From Methanoregula sp. (lineage in GTDB: Archaea; Halobacteriota; Methanomicrobia; Methanomicrobiales; Methanospirillaceae): a DNA stretch of 6,950 nt. The DNA lies in NCBI GenBank assembly GCA_026394695.1, contig JAPKXT010000119.1, positions 1 through 6,950 on the forward strand, written 5' to 3'. Below the pieces are notes generated by a model that saw only the letters and a program-made list of their open reading frames with translations, searched no databases and had not been told where the DNA came from. This document shows positions 1 to 5,766 of the stretch, piece after piece (position 1 is the first letter of the stretch; the number at the start of each line of letters is the position of its first letter). A program made the translations under genes and the position numbers.

Positions 1-1392
1 AATCTCTGCGTTTTCCCAATATCTGCCGTTATCGATGATCTTTTTGAGCAGGTCCGGAACAGAGAATACCGAGTACTTCAGGGAAATTTTTCCGGTATCG
101 AGTAAGGAGAGCTCGAGCATCTGGTTGATGATCTGGCGCTCACGGTCAACACTCCTGGAGCAGCGGTCTAAAATGAGCCGGGTCTCTTCAGTGATCCCGA
201 AGGATTCGGGATCCTGGGTGAGCATTTCGATATATCCCATGATCGGTTGCAGGGGTGTACGCAGCTCGTGGGCAACCGAACTGATGATACTATGCCGCCG
301 TTCGTTGTCCTGGGCGATCCGTTCTTTTAAGATATCCTGCTCAGTGATGTCTATAAGATTGATGAGGACAGAGGGAATCCCTTTCTGCAGTATCCGGGTA
401 AAAAACAGTTTCACCAGATGGGTATTACCGGATTTTGTAAGAATTTTAAAGTCGGTCCTTTCAGGGAGTGGCGACCGGGTCTCTGCCAGATGGCAGGTGT
501 TCAGGAAGTCACACTGGTCATCCGGGTGTATAAGAGGAGTCGTTTCTTTGTCCAGCAGCTCATCAGGTTCGTAGCCGGAGAATGCCAAAAAGGATGGGTT
601 CACGTACACGATCCTCTGGTTTCGTATGATCATGATGCTCGTGGGAGATCCATCAGTCAGCTGCCTGAACTGGGCATAGTTTTCTTCAGCATCCTGCTCG
701 GCGAGTTTGTATTTATTCATATCCATGATCGAGCAGCTGACAAGGTTCCCGAGGATCCGGCTCCATGAAAGGTTCACCCAGGTGAGTTTATTGTTTTTAG
801 TAACAAAACAGGTCTCAAAATGTGTTATCTTCTGGCTGGATCCCAGGTTCTCAAAGAATCTCTCCTGGTCTTCCCGGGAAGAGAAGAGCTCTGAAAATGT
901 CATATGCGAGAGATCTTCTCCTGTGTATCCCAACATGGTCTCAAAATAGGAGTTGGTGAGCCGGATTTCAAAGGTATTCTGGTCAAAGAGAACAATTCCC
1001 AAAAGAGAGTTTTCGAATATGCTGCGGAAGCGTGCCTCGCTGGTATTCACCTTTTCGGCAAAATAAGCAACCAGTGCGGTGATACCGATGAACAGGAGCG
1101 CTTGTCCCGTAATAAAGATTATTCCGCTGGTACCGGGTACCATGAAGGTGTAAGCAAGGCTCTCGTATATGATCGCACAGGTACAGGCAAGGTAGAGTCC
1201 CTTTTTTGGATAGAAATATGCGGTATAGAGTAAGGGGAAATAGAAGATCTGGGTAAAGATGGTTTCACCCCGGTTGTACAGCGAAAAACCGGTGATGATA
1301 ATACAGGAAAGGGTGAGGGACGTGATGACCACGAAACGGACAAGATCTGTATGCGATAAGGAGTATCCTGAGAACTCTATGTGCCGCTCCAT
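1..1392 (-). CDS. Membrane sensor histidine kinase, 4TM-PAS-PAS-HisKA (C-terminus off the left edge)
   Basis: The minus-strand frame is open from ATG at 1392 to the window edge: 464 residues are visible and there is no stop. The first ~115 residues hold about four hydrophobic segments (roughly 16-37, 43-56, 58-80, 88-113), a membrane sensor region. Two PAS-like domains follow: residues ~120-230 (begins ARFRSIFENSLLGIVLFD) and ~239-360 (IVYVNPSFLAFSGYEPDEL, then the IHPDD motif). The HisKA domain begins near 363, with H-box SVAHELRTPLQP and phospho-acceptor His375. The ATP-binding HATPase domain should lie beyond the edge. By family knowledge, such proteins autophosphorylate on His and pass phosphate to a response regulator; the ligand cannot be read from sequence. 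The start is fixed because an in-frame TGA lies eight codons upstream with no other start between. No clear Shine-Dalgarno sequence is seen. The upstream stretch is highly structured. Confidence 0.93.
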   Translation of the reverse strand, partial: MERHIEFSGYSLSHTDLVRFVVITSLTLSCIIITGFSLYNRGETIFTQIFYFPLLYTAYFYPKKGLYLACTCAIIYESLAYTFMVPGTSGIIFITGQALLFIGITALVAYFAEKVNTSEARFRSIFENSLLGIVLFDQNTFEIRLTNSYFETMLGYTGEDLSHMTFSELFSSREDQERFFENLGSSQKITHFETCFVTKNNKLTWVNLSWSRILGNLVSCSIMDMNKYKLAEQDAEENYAQFRQLTDGSPTSIMIIRNQRIVYVNPSFLAFSGYEPDELLDKETTPLIHPDDQCDFLNTCHLAETRSPLPERTDFKILTKSGNTHLVKLFFTRILQKGIPSVLINLIDITEQDILKERIAQDNERRHSIISSVAHELRTPLQPIMGYIEMLTQDPESFGITEETRLILDRCSRSVDRERQIINQMLELSLLDTGKISLKYSVFSVPDLLKKIIDNGRYWENAEI

Positions 1393-1436
1393 GTCTACTT
1401 TCAGATTACATTTTCAGAGTAGTTCCTTATGAAGTA

Positions 1437-1474
1437 TCCCCCTGATGGGGTCGAGGTGACTCCTCGTCGGGGGA
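1437..1474. repeat. Nested GC hairpin upstream of the kinase gene
   Basis: Outer arms TCCCCC (1437-1442) and GGGGGA (1469-1474) enclose a perfect 5-bp stem, CGAGG (1452-1456) with CCTCG (1462-1466), loop TGACT. An alternative hairpin, CCCC-TGAT-GGGG (1439-1450), competes with the outer stem. Mutually exclusive folds are what an RNA switch would show, but GC-rich repeats can also do this by chance. Confidence 0.55.
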
Positions 1475-1490
1475 GACAGCGTTTATCGTA
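1467..1490. repeat. Left copy of a 24-nt dispersed motif
   Basis: It reads TCGGGG, then GAGACA, then GCGTTTATCGTA. The same pattern with six different middle bases recurs at 6727-6750, giving 18 identical positions of 24. Both copies overlap or abut a GC-rich hairpin and lie downstream of a minus-strand stop codon. The identity of the family is unknown to me. Confidence 0.55.
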
Positions 1491-1498
1491 TCATTGGT

Positions 1499-1518
1499 AT
1501 GGGGGGATCGGCCCCCAT
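1499..1518. repeat. Perfect 7-bp hairpin, ATGGGGG/CCCCCAT
   Basis: Arms at 1499-1505 and 1512-1518 are exact inverted complements around a 6-nt loop (GATCGG). It lies between the TATA-like box at 1572-1584 and the kinase start, so it would fold in a kinase leader RNA. It has no T tract on either strand, so it is not a typical intrinsic terminator. Confidence 0.6.
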
Positions 1519-1571
1519 CTAGGTAAACCTCTAAAATATGTGTGATACCCATTAAAAAACAGCAAAGAGCC

Positions 1572-1584
1572 GGATAATATACCT
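1572..1584 (-). promoter_or_regulatory. Possible archaeal TATA box for the kinase transcript
   Basis: The minus strand reads AGGTATATTATCC, with the TATA core at about 1575-1581. A start ~26 nt downstream would be near 1550, about 160 nt before the kinase ATG at 1392. A second A/T-rich candidate (CATATTTT, 1533-1540) lies closer. Neither is proven. Confidence 0.4.
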
Positions 1585-1618
1585 GTTCAACCGGAAAATC
1601 AACCTAAAGAAAGGTCAC

Positions 1619-1632
1619 AAAAAAGATTTTTT
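1619..1632 (-). terminator. Probable T-rich terminator of purB
   Basis: Immediately after the purB stop the minus strand reads AAAAAATCTTTTTT, ending in a T6 run (1619-1624), with further T-rich bases downstream. Archaeal transcription often stops at such U-rich tracts without a strong hairpin. It is placed by position and composition only. Confidence 0.45.
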
Positions 1633-1633
1633 A

Positions 1634-2974
1634 TCAGGTGCACAGCGGCGAGAGTTTTCCTATGACCCGTTCTACCTGCCGGACCGAGGTACCGGTGTAG
1701 GAATCCGGGTTGAGGAGTGCGGCAATATCGGTTTTGGAGCAGTAGCGCTGTACTTCAGGATCCATTCCCAGCACATCGGCAAGGGAGCGTTCCTCGACCA
1801 GTGCCTGCATGCTTGCGATCCGGACCCGCTCGTGCGAATCCTGCCGGTTCATGCCCTTTTTTGTGAGTTCGATCATGACGGACTCTGCCATGTTGATACC
1901 ATGGAGGAGGGTAAGGTTACGCCGGATTGCGGCACGGTTGATCACCAGTCCTTCAAGCACGGTTGTCATCACCCGGATACAGTGATCGGTGAGGATGGAT
2001 GCCTCGGGGAACAACACGCGTTCGCAGGAAGAGTTTGTCAGGTCGCGTTCGTCCCAGAGAGTATTGTTCTGGAGCGCCGGTTCAACCGCGGACCGCACGA
2101 TACGGGCAAGGCCGCAGACCTGCTCTGACTTGATTGGGTTGCGCTTGTGCGGCATGGTGGAGGAGCCCACCTGGTTTGCCCCGAAGGCTTCTTCCACCTC
2201 ACCAATCTCGGTCCGCTGGAGCGAGCGGATCTCGATCCCGATCTTGTCGAGCGTAGTTGCGACGTTTGCACAGAACATGAAATATTCTGCATACCGGTCG
2301 CGGGAGATCACCTGGTTGGAGACGTCCACCGACCCGATCGCCAGCACCTCCATCATGGTAGCCTGGATCTCCATTGCCTTTGGCCCGAGCGCTGCCTGCG
2401 TGCCCACGGCACCGGTCATCTGCCCGACGACAAGCCGGGGACGGAGTTGTTCGAGACGTTCGATGTGCCGCCCGACCTCGCTTGCCCAGATCGCAAACCG
2501 CAGACCGAACGTGGTCGGCACACCGTGCTGCCCGTGGGTCCTGCCAATGCAGACGAGTGATTTTGTCTCTTCCGATCGTTTCAGGAGCACCCTGAGGAGA
2601 AGACGCAGTTTCTCATCGATCAGGGTGAGTGCCTGCCGGAGCTGCAGCCCGGTTGCGGTATCGAGGATGTCGTTACTTGTTGCACCATAATGGACCCATC
2701 GTCCGGAATCCCCGCAGACTTCCGAGATGGCTTTCACAATCGCCATCATATCGTGGCTGATCTCGAGTTCGATTGCCTTTGCCCGTTCCAGGGATGCCTC
2801 CGGTGCATGCTCTTCAATCCCGGCTGCTGCCTCGGCCGGGATCATACCGTGTGCCACTTCAGCTTTTGCAAGTGCCACTTCGGCTGCAACCACACAGGCA
2901 AACCGGTACTTCTCACTCCATACGGCACGCATCTCCGTTGTGCCGTACCGCTCCTCGATGGGGTGGACTGCCAT
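1634..2974 (-). CDS. purB: Adenylosuccinate lyase
   Basis: This 446-residue cytoplasmic enzyme belongs to the fumarase/aspartase superfamily. By family knowledge it is a homotetramer that splits fumarate from SAICAR and from adenylosuccinate, so it acts twice in purine synthesis. All three conserved regions are visible: HYGATSND (95-102), GRTHGQHG (144-151, with His147 and His150), and the superfamily signature GSSTMPHKRNP (270-280), whose serines carry the catalytic base. Length fits the family (about 430-480). The N-terminus (MAVHPIEERYGTTEMRAVWS) is the normal start of archaeal and bacterial PurB. A TATA box ~25-30 nt upstream suggests a leaderless transcript. The stop TGA is followed in frame by TAA. 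No other purine gene is adjacent, and the gap to the upstream operon (156 nt) argues for separate transcription. Confidence 0.97.
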   Translation of the reverse strand: MAVHPIEERYGTTEMRAVWSEKYRFACVVAAEVALAKAEVAHGMIPAEAAAGIEEHAPEASLERAKAIELEISHDMMAIVKAISEVCGDSGRWVHYGATSNDILDTATGLQLRQALTLIDEKLRLLLRVLLKRSEETKSLVCIGRTHGQHGVPTTFGLRFAIWASEVGRHIERLEQLRPRLVVGQMTGAVGTQAALGPKAMEIQATMMEVLAIGSVDVSNQVISRDRYAEYFMFCANVATTLDKIGIEIRSLQRTEIGEVEEAFGANQVGSSTMPHKRNPIKSEQVCGLARIVRSAVEPALQNNTLWDERDLTNSSCERVLFPEASILTDHCIRVMTTVLEGLVINRAAIRRNLTLLHGINMAESVMIELTKKGMNRQDSHERVRIASMQALVEERSLADVLGMDPEVQRYCSKTDIAALLNPDSYTGTSVRQVERVIGKLSPLCT

Positions 2975-2995
2975 AAGAACAGATCTGTTGTTAAT

Positions 2996-3006
2996 GGATA
3001 TAGTGT
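2996..3006 (-). promoter_or_regulatory. purB promoter (TATA box)
   Basis: The minus strand reads ACACTATATCC, with the TATA core at about 2998-3003, 25-30 nt before the ATG at 2974. That spacing places the transcription start on or next to the start codon, as in leaderless archaeal genes. The motif TCAAACACTA overlaps it (3001-3010) and recurs at 3081-3090. A second TATA-like site (GATATATT) lies near 3060-3067. Confidence 0.55.
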
Positions 3007-3090
3007 TTGATGATCAGGGGCAAACATTCTGACCGTGCCGTTTGACACTGGCATGAGGGGAATATATCAGGGTTCATTTTTAGTGTTTGA
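3001..3090. repeat. Direct repeat TAGTGTTTGA upstream of purB
   Basis: TAGTGTTTGA occurs at 3001-3010 and again at 3081-3090, 80 nt apart and in the same orientation. One copy overlaps the purB TATA box and the other lies ~15 nt upstream of the second TATA-like site. That placement would suit a regulator site, but two 10-mers alone are weak evidence. Confidence 0.4.
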
Positions 3091-3095
3091 GAGAC

Positions 3096-3109
3096 GTTTC
3101 ACCTGAAAC
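3096..3109. promoter_or_regulatory. Palindrome GTTTCACCTGAAAC, possible operator
   Basis: Two 6-bp arms, GTTTCA and TGAAAC, are separated by 2 nt, forming a perfect 14-bp dyad typical in size of dimeric regulator sites. It sits between the Mut7-C stop and purB. It could instead be a weak 3' hairpin of the upstream operon, but no long T tract follows it. Confidence 0.35.
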
Positions 3110-3130
3110 TTTTAGTCATTTGACAGCCGT

Positions 3131-3622
3131 TTAATCCTCTTTTTCCTTCAGCTCGTGCTCAATTCTGTGTGAAATATGCTTCCCGTGAGAACCGTTCCAG
3201 TAGAGTTTACTGCACTCCCCGCACCACCAGAAGTTAAGCCCGTTTTTATCCTGGGGGGCATACTCAGCACTGGTAATCTCTGGGACCGTCGCCTCTCTCA
3301 GCACTGTGTTGCACAGCGAGCAGCGGTCCATCACGAGTCTCCGGACAATCAACCCGCGATCGACAAGCTGCTGCACCTGCTCCATCACATCCTCAGACCT
3401 GACAAGCACAGCCCGCTCCTTCCCACGCCGCGCAAGCTCGGTGTCCCGGGTGAGCAGGATACGGTCTTCCTGCTCTGCACAGGCAAGCAGCAGGGTATCC
3501 TCTTTTGCATTGCCTTCCTTAAAACCACTGTTCGCACTTATTGTGTTGTAGCCCATGAACCGGAGGTAACGGGTGAGTGTTCCCAGCATCCGGTCGGTAA
3601 TGAATCGCGGTTCAGGAGACAT
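3131..3622 (-). CDS. Mut7-C family protein (PIN-like nuclease domain plus zinc ribbon)
   Basis: This 163-residue protein matches the Mut7-C (DUF82) pattern. An N-terminal PIN-like part holds FITDRMLGTLTRYLRFMGYN with Asp10, an acidic pair Glu41/Asp42, and ILLTRD ending at Asp60, the likely metal-binding acids. A C-terminal zinc ribbon has Cys101/Cys104 and Cys134/Cys137, followed by the family-typical LYWNGSHGKHI. Related domains end the animal Mut-7 exonuclease, and RNase activity is predicted for the family; the substrate here is unknown. The ATG at 3622 lies inside the end of the radical SAM gene (11-nt overlap), indicating translational coupling. A longer reading to 3832 is possible in frame, but it would lie almost wholly within the radical SAM gene and its extra 70 residues do not resemble the family. 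Confidence 0.9.
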   Translation of the reverse strand: MSPEPRFITDRMLGTLTRYLRFMGYNTISANSGFKEGNAKEDTLLLACAEQEDRILLTRDTELARRGKERAVLVRSEDVMEQVQQLVDRGLIVRRLVMDRCSLCNTVLREATVPEITSAEYAPQDKNGLNFWWCGECSKLYWNGSHGKHISHRIEHELKEKED

Positions 3623-4625
3623 GGCGCATAATCTCGATCTTCTCCCCGCACTTTTTGCACTGTTGTCCTTCAAGAGAAACGAACCGGCTGGAAAAACCCT
3701 GCCGCTCAATGAGGGTTGCACCGCAGGCCGGGCAATACGTGTTCTCGTACGGGTTGTTGTATACGTTGCCAAGATACGGGAACCGGAGCCCAAGCTCTTT
3801 TGCCATCGTGTAGATCTTCTCAAGGGTGGCAACGGGTGTGGCTCCCCGGTCGGTCATCTTGTAATCCGGGTGGAACGCCGAGAAATGCATCGGGGTTGCC
3901 GGGCCGAGATACTCAATCACCCAGCGGATCAGCCCTTCCATCTCCTCCCGGCTGTCATTGAGCCCGGGAATGACGAGCGTAACAGTTTCAATGTGCATGC
4001 CAAGTTCCCGGGCAAGCGCAGCGGAATCGAGGACCGGCTGGAGCTTTGCACCGCAGACCTTTTTGTAAAAATCGTCCGTGAATGCCTTGATATCCACCCG
4101 GAATGCCCCGAGCATAGGGGCAAGTTCGCGCAGTGCCTCCTCAGTGATATACCCGTTTGTCACGTAGATCGTCCCAAGACCTTTTGTCCGGGCAAGCACC
4201 CCCATGTCAAACGCATACTCATGCCAGATGGTCGGTTCATTGTATGTCCACGCAATACTCGCACTCCCGCTGGCAATGGCCCGCTCAACCCCGGCTTCCG
4301 GTGAAAGCGGACGCAGGTGCGCATTGTCAAACGTCGCCCGCGAGATGTGCCAGTTCTGGCAATGCTGGCAATGGAAGTTGCAACCGATGCTGCCCAGCGA
4401 GTACGAAAGGGTGCCGGGCAGGTAGTGGAAGAGGGGTTTCTTCTCGATCGGGTCAACGGCTTCAGCACTGATCTTCCCGTACGTGGCAGCATACAGCGTA
4501 CCGTTCTCGTTGAGTCGCACACCGCAGATCCCGTGGCTGCCTTCTTTTATGGCGCAACGGTGGTTGCAGAGCGAGCACTTCACCGCGTTATTTTCAGTCT
4601 TTGTGTATTGGCGCGCTTCGTGCAT
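3612..4625 (-). CDS. AmmeMemoRadiSam-type radical SAM enzyme
   Basis: This 337-residue protein has the radical SAM cluster motif GCNFHCQHCQNW, with Cys82, Cys86 and Cys89 (CxxxCxxC) to bind a 4Fe-4S cluster and S-adenosylmethionine. Before it is a Cys-rich N-terminus (Cys17, 20, 24, 34). After the barrel is a C-terminal zinc ribbon (Cys298/301 and Cys323/326). TYNEPT (128-133) and the overall order match the pyruvate-formate-lyase-activase-like family found with AMMECR1 and Memo proteins; neither partner is in this window. The reaction is not established, so no substrate is proposed. The start at 4625 has a GAGG Shine-Dalgarno-like sequence 5-8 nt upstream. It is the middle gene of a minus-strand cluster: a zinc-ribbon gene 32 nt upstream and Mut7-C overlapping its end. 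Confidence 0.92.
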   Translation of the reverse strand: MHEARQYTKTENNAVKCSLCNHRCAIKEGSHGICGVRLNENGTLYAATYGKISAEAVDPIEKKPLFHYLPGTLSYSLGSIGCNFHCQHCQNWHISRATFDNAHLRPLSPEAGVERAIASGSASIAWTYNEPTIWHEYAFDMGVLARTKGLGTIYVTNGYITEEALRELAPMLGAFRVDIKAFTDDFYKKVCGAKLQPVLDSAALARELGMHIETVTLVIPGLNDSREEMEGLIRWVIEYLGPATPMHFSAFHPDYKMTDRGATPVATLEKIYTMAKELGLRFPYLGNVYNNPYENTYCPACGATLIERQGFSSRFVSLEGQQCKKCGEKIEIMRHVS

Positions 4626-4657
4626 GAATCCTCAAACGAACCGGGGCACGGCAATCG

Positions 4658-4816
4658 TTATAGTTCTTTATCTTCCGGTGACCCCATATCTGCTTCATCG
4701 GCTTCAATAACAAATGACCCGCGGTACCTGCAACTCTTGCAGAGATACACCTGGCCCATGTACCCTCCGGCAACCGGAAAGATATCGCGGCTTTTACAGA
4801 CAGGACAGCACAGCAT
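4658..4816 (-). CDS. Small zinc-ribbon protein, 52 residues
   Basis: The product starts MLCCPVCKSRDIFPVAGGYM and carries two Cys pairs, CPVC (Cys4/Cys7) and CKSC (Cys26/Cys29), 18 residues apart: a compact zinc ribbon with an acidic tail (EADEADMGSPEDKEL). Such proteins often bind nucleic acid or join larger complexes, but nothing here tells which. The frame continues upstream to 5101, but that part overlaps pyrH in antisense and shows no conserved character; ATG at 4816 places the ribbon at the N-terminus. GTG and TTG codons just upstream (GTG at 4849) are alternatives. It is followed after 32 nt by the radical SAM gene on the same strand, so the two are probably co-transcribed. Confidence 0.78.
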   Translation of the reverse strand: MLCCPVCKSRDIFPVAGGYMGQVYLCKSCRYRGSFVIEADEADMGSPEDKEL

Positions 4817-4827
4817 ATTCAACAACT

Positions 4828-4835
4828 CTATATGA
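4828..4835 (+). promoter_or_regulatory. pyrH promoter (TATA box)
   Basis: CTATATGA is centred about 29 nt before the pyrH ATG, which places transcription start at or beside the start codon: a leaderless gene. The core is nearly palindromic, but it lies only 12-19 nt before the opposite gene's ATG at 4816, too close to serve that start. Confidence 0.5.
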
Positions 4836-4859
4836 GCATCCGGCACAAAAACTAGTGCA

Positions 4860-5564
4860 ATGAAGACCGTTGTCATCTCCCTTGGCGGCTCAATCCTGAT
4901 CCCATCACTGGAAAAGAACAAAATACGGGAATATGTCCCGGTCCTTGAGGAGATTGCTGCACACCACCGGCTGTTCGTTGTAGTCGGCGGCGGAGGGGAA
5001 GCCCGGAGATACATCACCGCTGCCCGCACGCTCGGTATCGACGAGGGAACTTCCGATGAGATCGGTATCCTGATTACAAGACTGAACGCAAACCTGCTCA
5101 TCGCCGCGCTGGGGGATGCCGCCTACCCGAAAGTTGCCGAGAGTCATGCTGAAGCCAAAAAGTTTGCCGAAGCCAAAAAGATCGTTATCATGGGGGGAAT
5201 CACTCCCGGCCAGACAACAGATGCAGTTGCCGCGGTCCTTGCTGAACGCGTCAGCGCATCAGTTTTTATCAACGTAACCTCGGTCGATGGAATTTATTCC
5301 GCTGATCCCAAAAAGGACAAAAAGGCAAAGCGCTACGACACGCTTTCACCCAAACAGCTGCTGGATATCGTCGGCGTGACCGCGCTCACTGCAGGTTCCA
5401 ACACGGTACTCGATATTGTTGCCGCCCGCGTTGTCGAGCGTAGTCATATCCCGCTGGTGGTGCTTGACGGGCATGACCCTGAAAACCTTTCCCGCGCGAT
5501 ACTCACCGGTAAATTCACCGGCAGCGTCGTAAGCGAGAAAAAGAACAAAATCCTGCCCCTCTGA
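4860..5564 (+). CDS. pyrH: UMP kinase, archaeal type
   Basis: This 234-residue amino acid kinase-fold protein converts UMP to UDP using ATP in the cytoplasm, feeding UTP and CTP synthesis. Visible motifs are the N-terminal SLGGS (7-11), the glycine loop VVGGGGEARRYI (41-52), SDEIGILITRLNANLL (65-80), GGITPGQTTDAVAA (112-125) in the UMP-binding region, and VTSVDGIYSADPKKD (139-153) with TAGSNTVLD (177-185) near the nucleotide-binding end. Length and motifs fit archaeal PyrH better than isopentenyl phosphate kinase or acetylglutamate kinase. It is divergent from the zinc-ribbon gene across a 43-nt gap that contains its TATA box. An internal repeat (AEAKK twice, residues 97-107) comes from a tandem 15-nt near-duplication. 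tRNA-Pro follows 66 nt downstream. Confidence 0.94.
   Translation: MKTVVISLGGSILIPSLEKNKIREYVPVLEEIAAHHRLFVVVGGGGEARRYITAARTLGIDEGTSDEIGILITRLNANLLIAALGDAAYPKVAESHAEAKKFAEAKKIVIMGGITPGQTTDAVAAVLAERVSASVFINVTSVDGIYSADPKKDKKAKRYDTLSPKQLLDIVGVTALTAGSNTVLDIVAARVVERSHIPLVVLDGHDPENLSRAILTGKFTGSVVSEKKNKILPL
5148..5180 (+). repeat. Tandem near-repeat inside pyrH
   Basis: GCTGAAGCCAAAAAG (5148-5162) and GCCGAAGCCAAAAAG (5166-5180) match at 14 of 15 bases with an 18-nt period, giving AEAKK-F-AEAKK. It keeps the reading frame and falls in a probably helical surface segment. Confidence 0.7.
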
Positions 5565-5582
5565 GGGGTCCTTTGCATTGCC

Positions 5583-5612
5583 CGGGAACCATTACGTATT
5601 TTTATGTTCCCG
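5583..5612. repeat. Inverted repeat around the tRNA-Pro promoter
   Basis: CGGGAAC (5583-5589) and GTTCCCG (5606-5612) are perfect 7-bp inverted arms with a 16-nt spacer. The spacer contains the T-rich TATA region of the tRNA gene. It may act as a 3' hairpin for the pyrH transcript, or be a dyad flanking the promoter. Confidence 0.5.
5597..5606 (+). promoter_or_regulatory. tRNA-Pro promoter (TATA-like)
   Basis: TATTTTTATG lies about 25-34 nt before the first base of the tRNA at 5631, the normal distance for an archaeal TATA box. It lies within the spacer of the inverted repeat at 5583-5612. Confidence 0.5.
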
Positions 5613-5630
5613 ACACAGGTATGATGGCAC

Positions 5631-5705
5631 GGGGTAGTAGGGTAGCCTGGTCCATCCTAGAGCGTTTGGGACGCTTTGACGGCGGTTCGAATCCGCCCTA
5701 CCCCA
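5631..5705 (+). tRNA. tRNA-Pro (anticodon UGG)
   Basis: A complete cloverleaf can be drawn. The acceptor arm is GGGGTAG (5631-5637) with CTACCCC (5698-5704), discriminator A at 5705. The D arm begins GGGT at 5640 and has GG in its loop. The anticodon stem GAGCG (5660-5664) pairs with CGCTT and the loop is TTTGGGA, giving anticodon TGG for proline. The T arm is GGCGG-TTCGAAT-CCGCC. There is no intron and CCA is not encoded, so a CCA-adding enzyme must finish it. With U at position 34 it can read several proline codons. Confidence 0.96.
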
Positions 5706-5717
5706 TCCGGACTAAAA

Positions 5718-5743
5718 AAAATCCCCTCATGGGGATTTTCTTA
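5718..5743 (+). terminator. Hairpin terminator after tRNA-Pro
   Basis: AAAATCCCC (5718-5726) and GGGGATTTT (5731-5739) form a perfect 9-bp stem with loop TCAT, followed by CTT. The T-rich right arm resembles a bacterial-style intrinsic terminator. It sits 12 nt after the tRNA and directly abuts the nth TATA box, so it insulates tRNA from nth transcription. Confidence 0.65.
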
Positions 5744-5746
5744 TAA
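5741..5746 (+). promoter_or_regulatory. nth promoter (TATA box)
   Basis: TTATAA lies about 23 nt before the first nth ATG (5767) and 32 nt before the second (5776). A start ~26 nt downstream falls near 5770, which favours the second ATG with a very short leader. Confidence 0.45.
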
Positions 5747-5766
5747 CAGCCCTGTCAATCGCCGGG

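Larger units (their letters stand above)
1393..1633. other. Gene-free stretch between purB and the kinase gene, rich in GC hairpins
   Basis: I find no credible gene in these 241 bases. On the minus strand, reading from purB toward the kinase, they hold a T-rich purB end, a TATA-like box, a 7-bp hairpin, a motif also found near the right end of the window, and a nested GC hairpin. If transcription starts from the TATA box near 1575-1581, the kinase mRNA would have a structured leader of about 150 nt. It could equally be a separate small RNA, or a repeat element. Confidence 0.6.

Noticed and set aside
35..768. Two plus-strand open frames opposite the histidine kinase
   Set aside because: The minus strand gives a continuous kinase with PAS and HisKA motifs; the opposite frames overlap each other and look random.
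1989..2690. 233-codon open frame antisense to purB
   Set aside because: It lies wholly within a well-supported purB gene, is Ser/Arg/Pro-rich, and has no domain; it is a by-product of codon bias.
3006..3055. Possible C/D box sRNA (TTGATGA, then CTGA)
   Set aside because: The C box lacks the preferred purine, the internal C' box is not found, and the stretch is the purB promoter; too weak to call.
3623..3832. N-terminal extension of the Mut7-C gene to an ATG at 3832
   Set aside because: It would overlap the radical SAM gene by over 200 nt and adds an Arg/Ser/Thr-rich segment foreign to the family; ATG 3622 gives the usual start.
3573..4304. 243-codon plus-strand frame opposite the radical SAM gene
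   Set aside because: No motifs, His/Pro/Arg-rich composition, and complete overlap with a gene bearing clear cysteine motifs.
4817..5101. N-terminal extension of the zinc-ribbon gene to 5101
   Set aside because: It is antisense to the first third of pyrH, has low-complexity Pro/Thr/Arg stretches, and the ribbon domain is complete without it.
5631..5740. tRNA-Pro as an integration site for a mobile element
   Set aside because: No integrase gene, no repeated tRNA 3' end in the window, and the downstream DNA is an ordinary terminator and nth.
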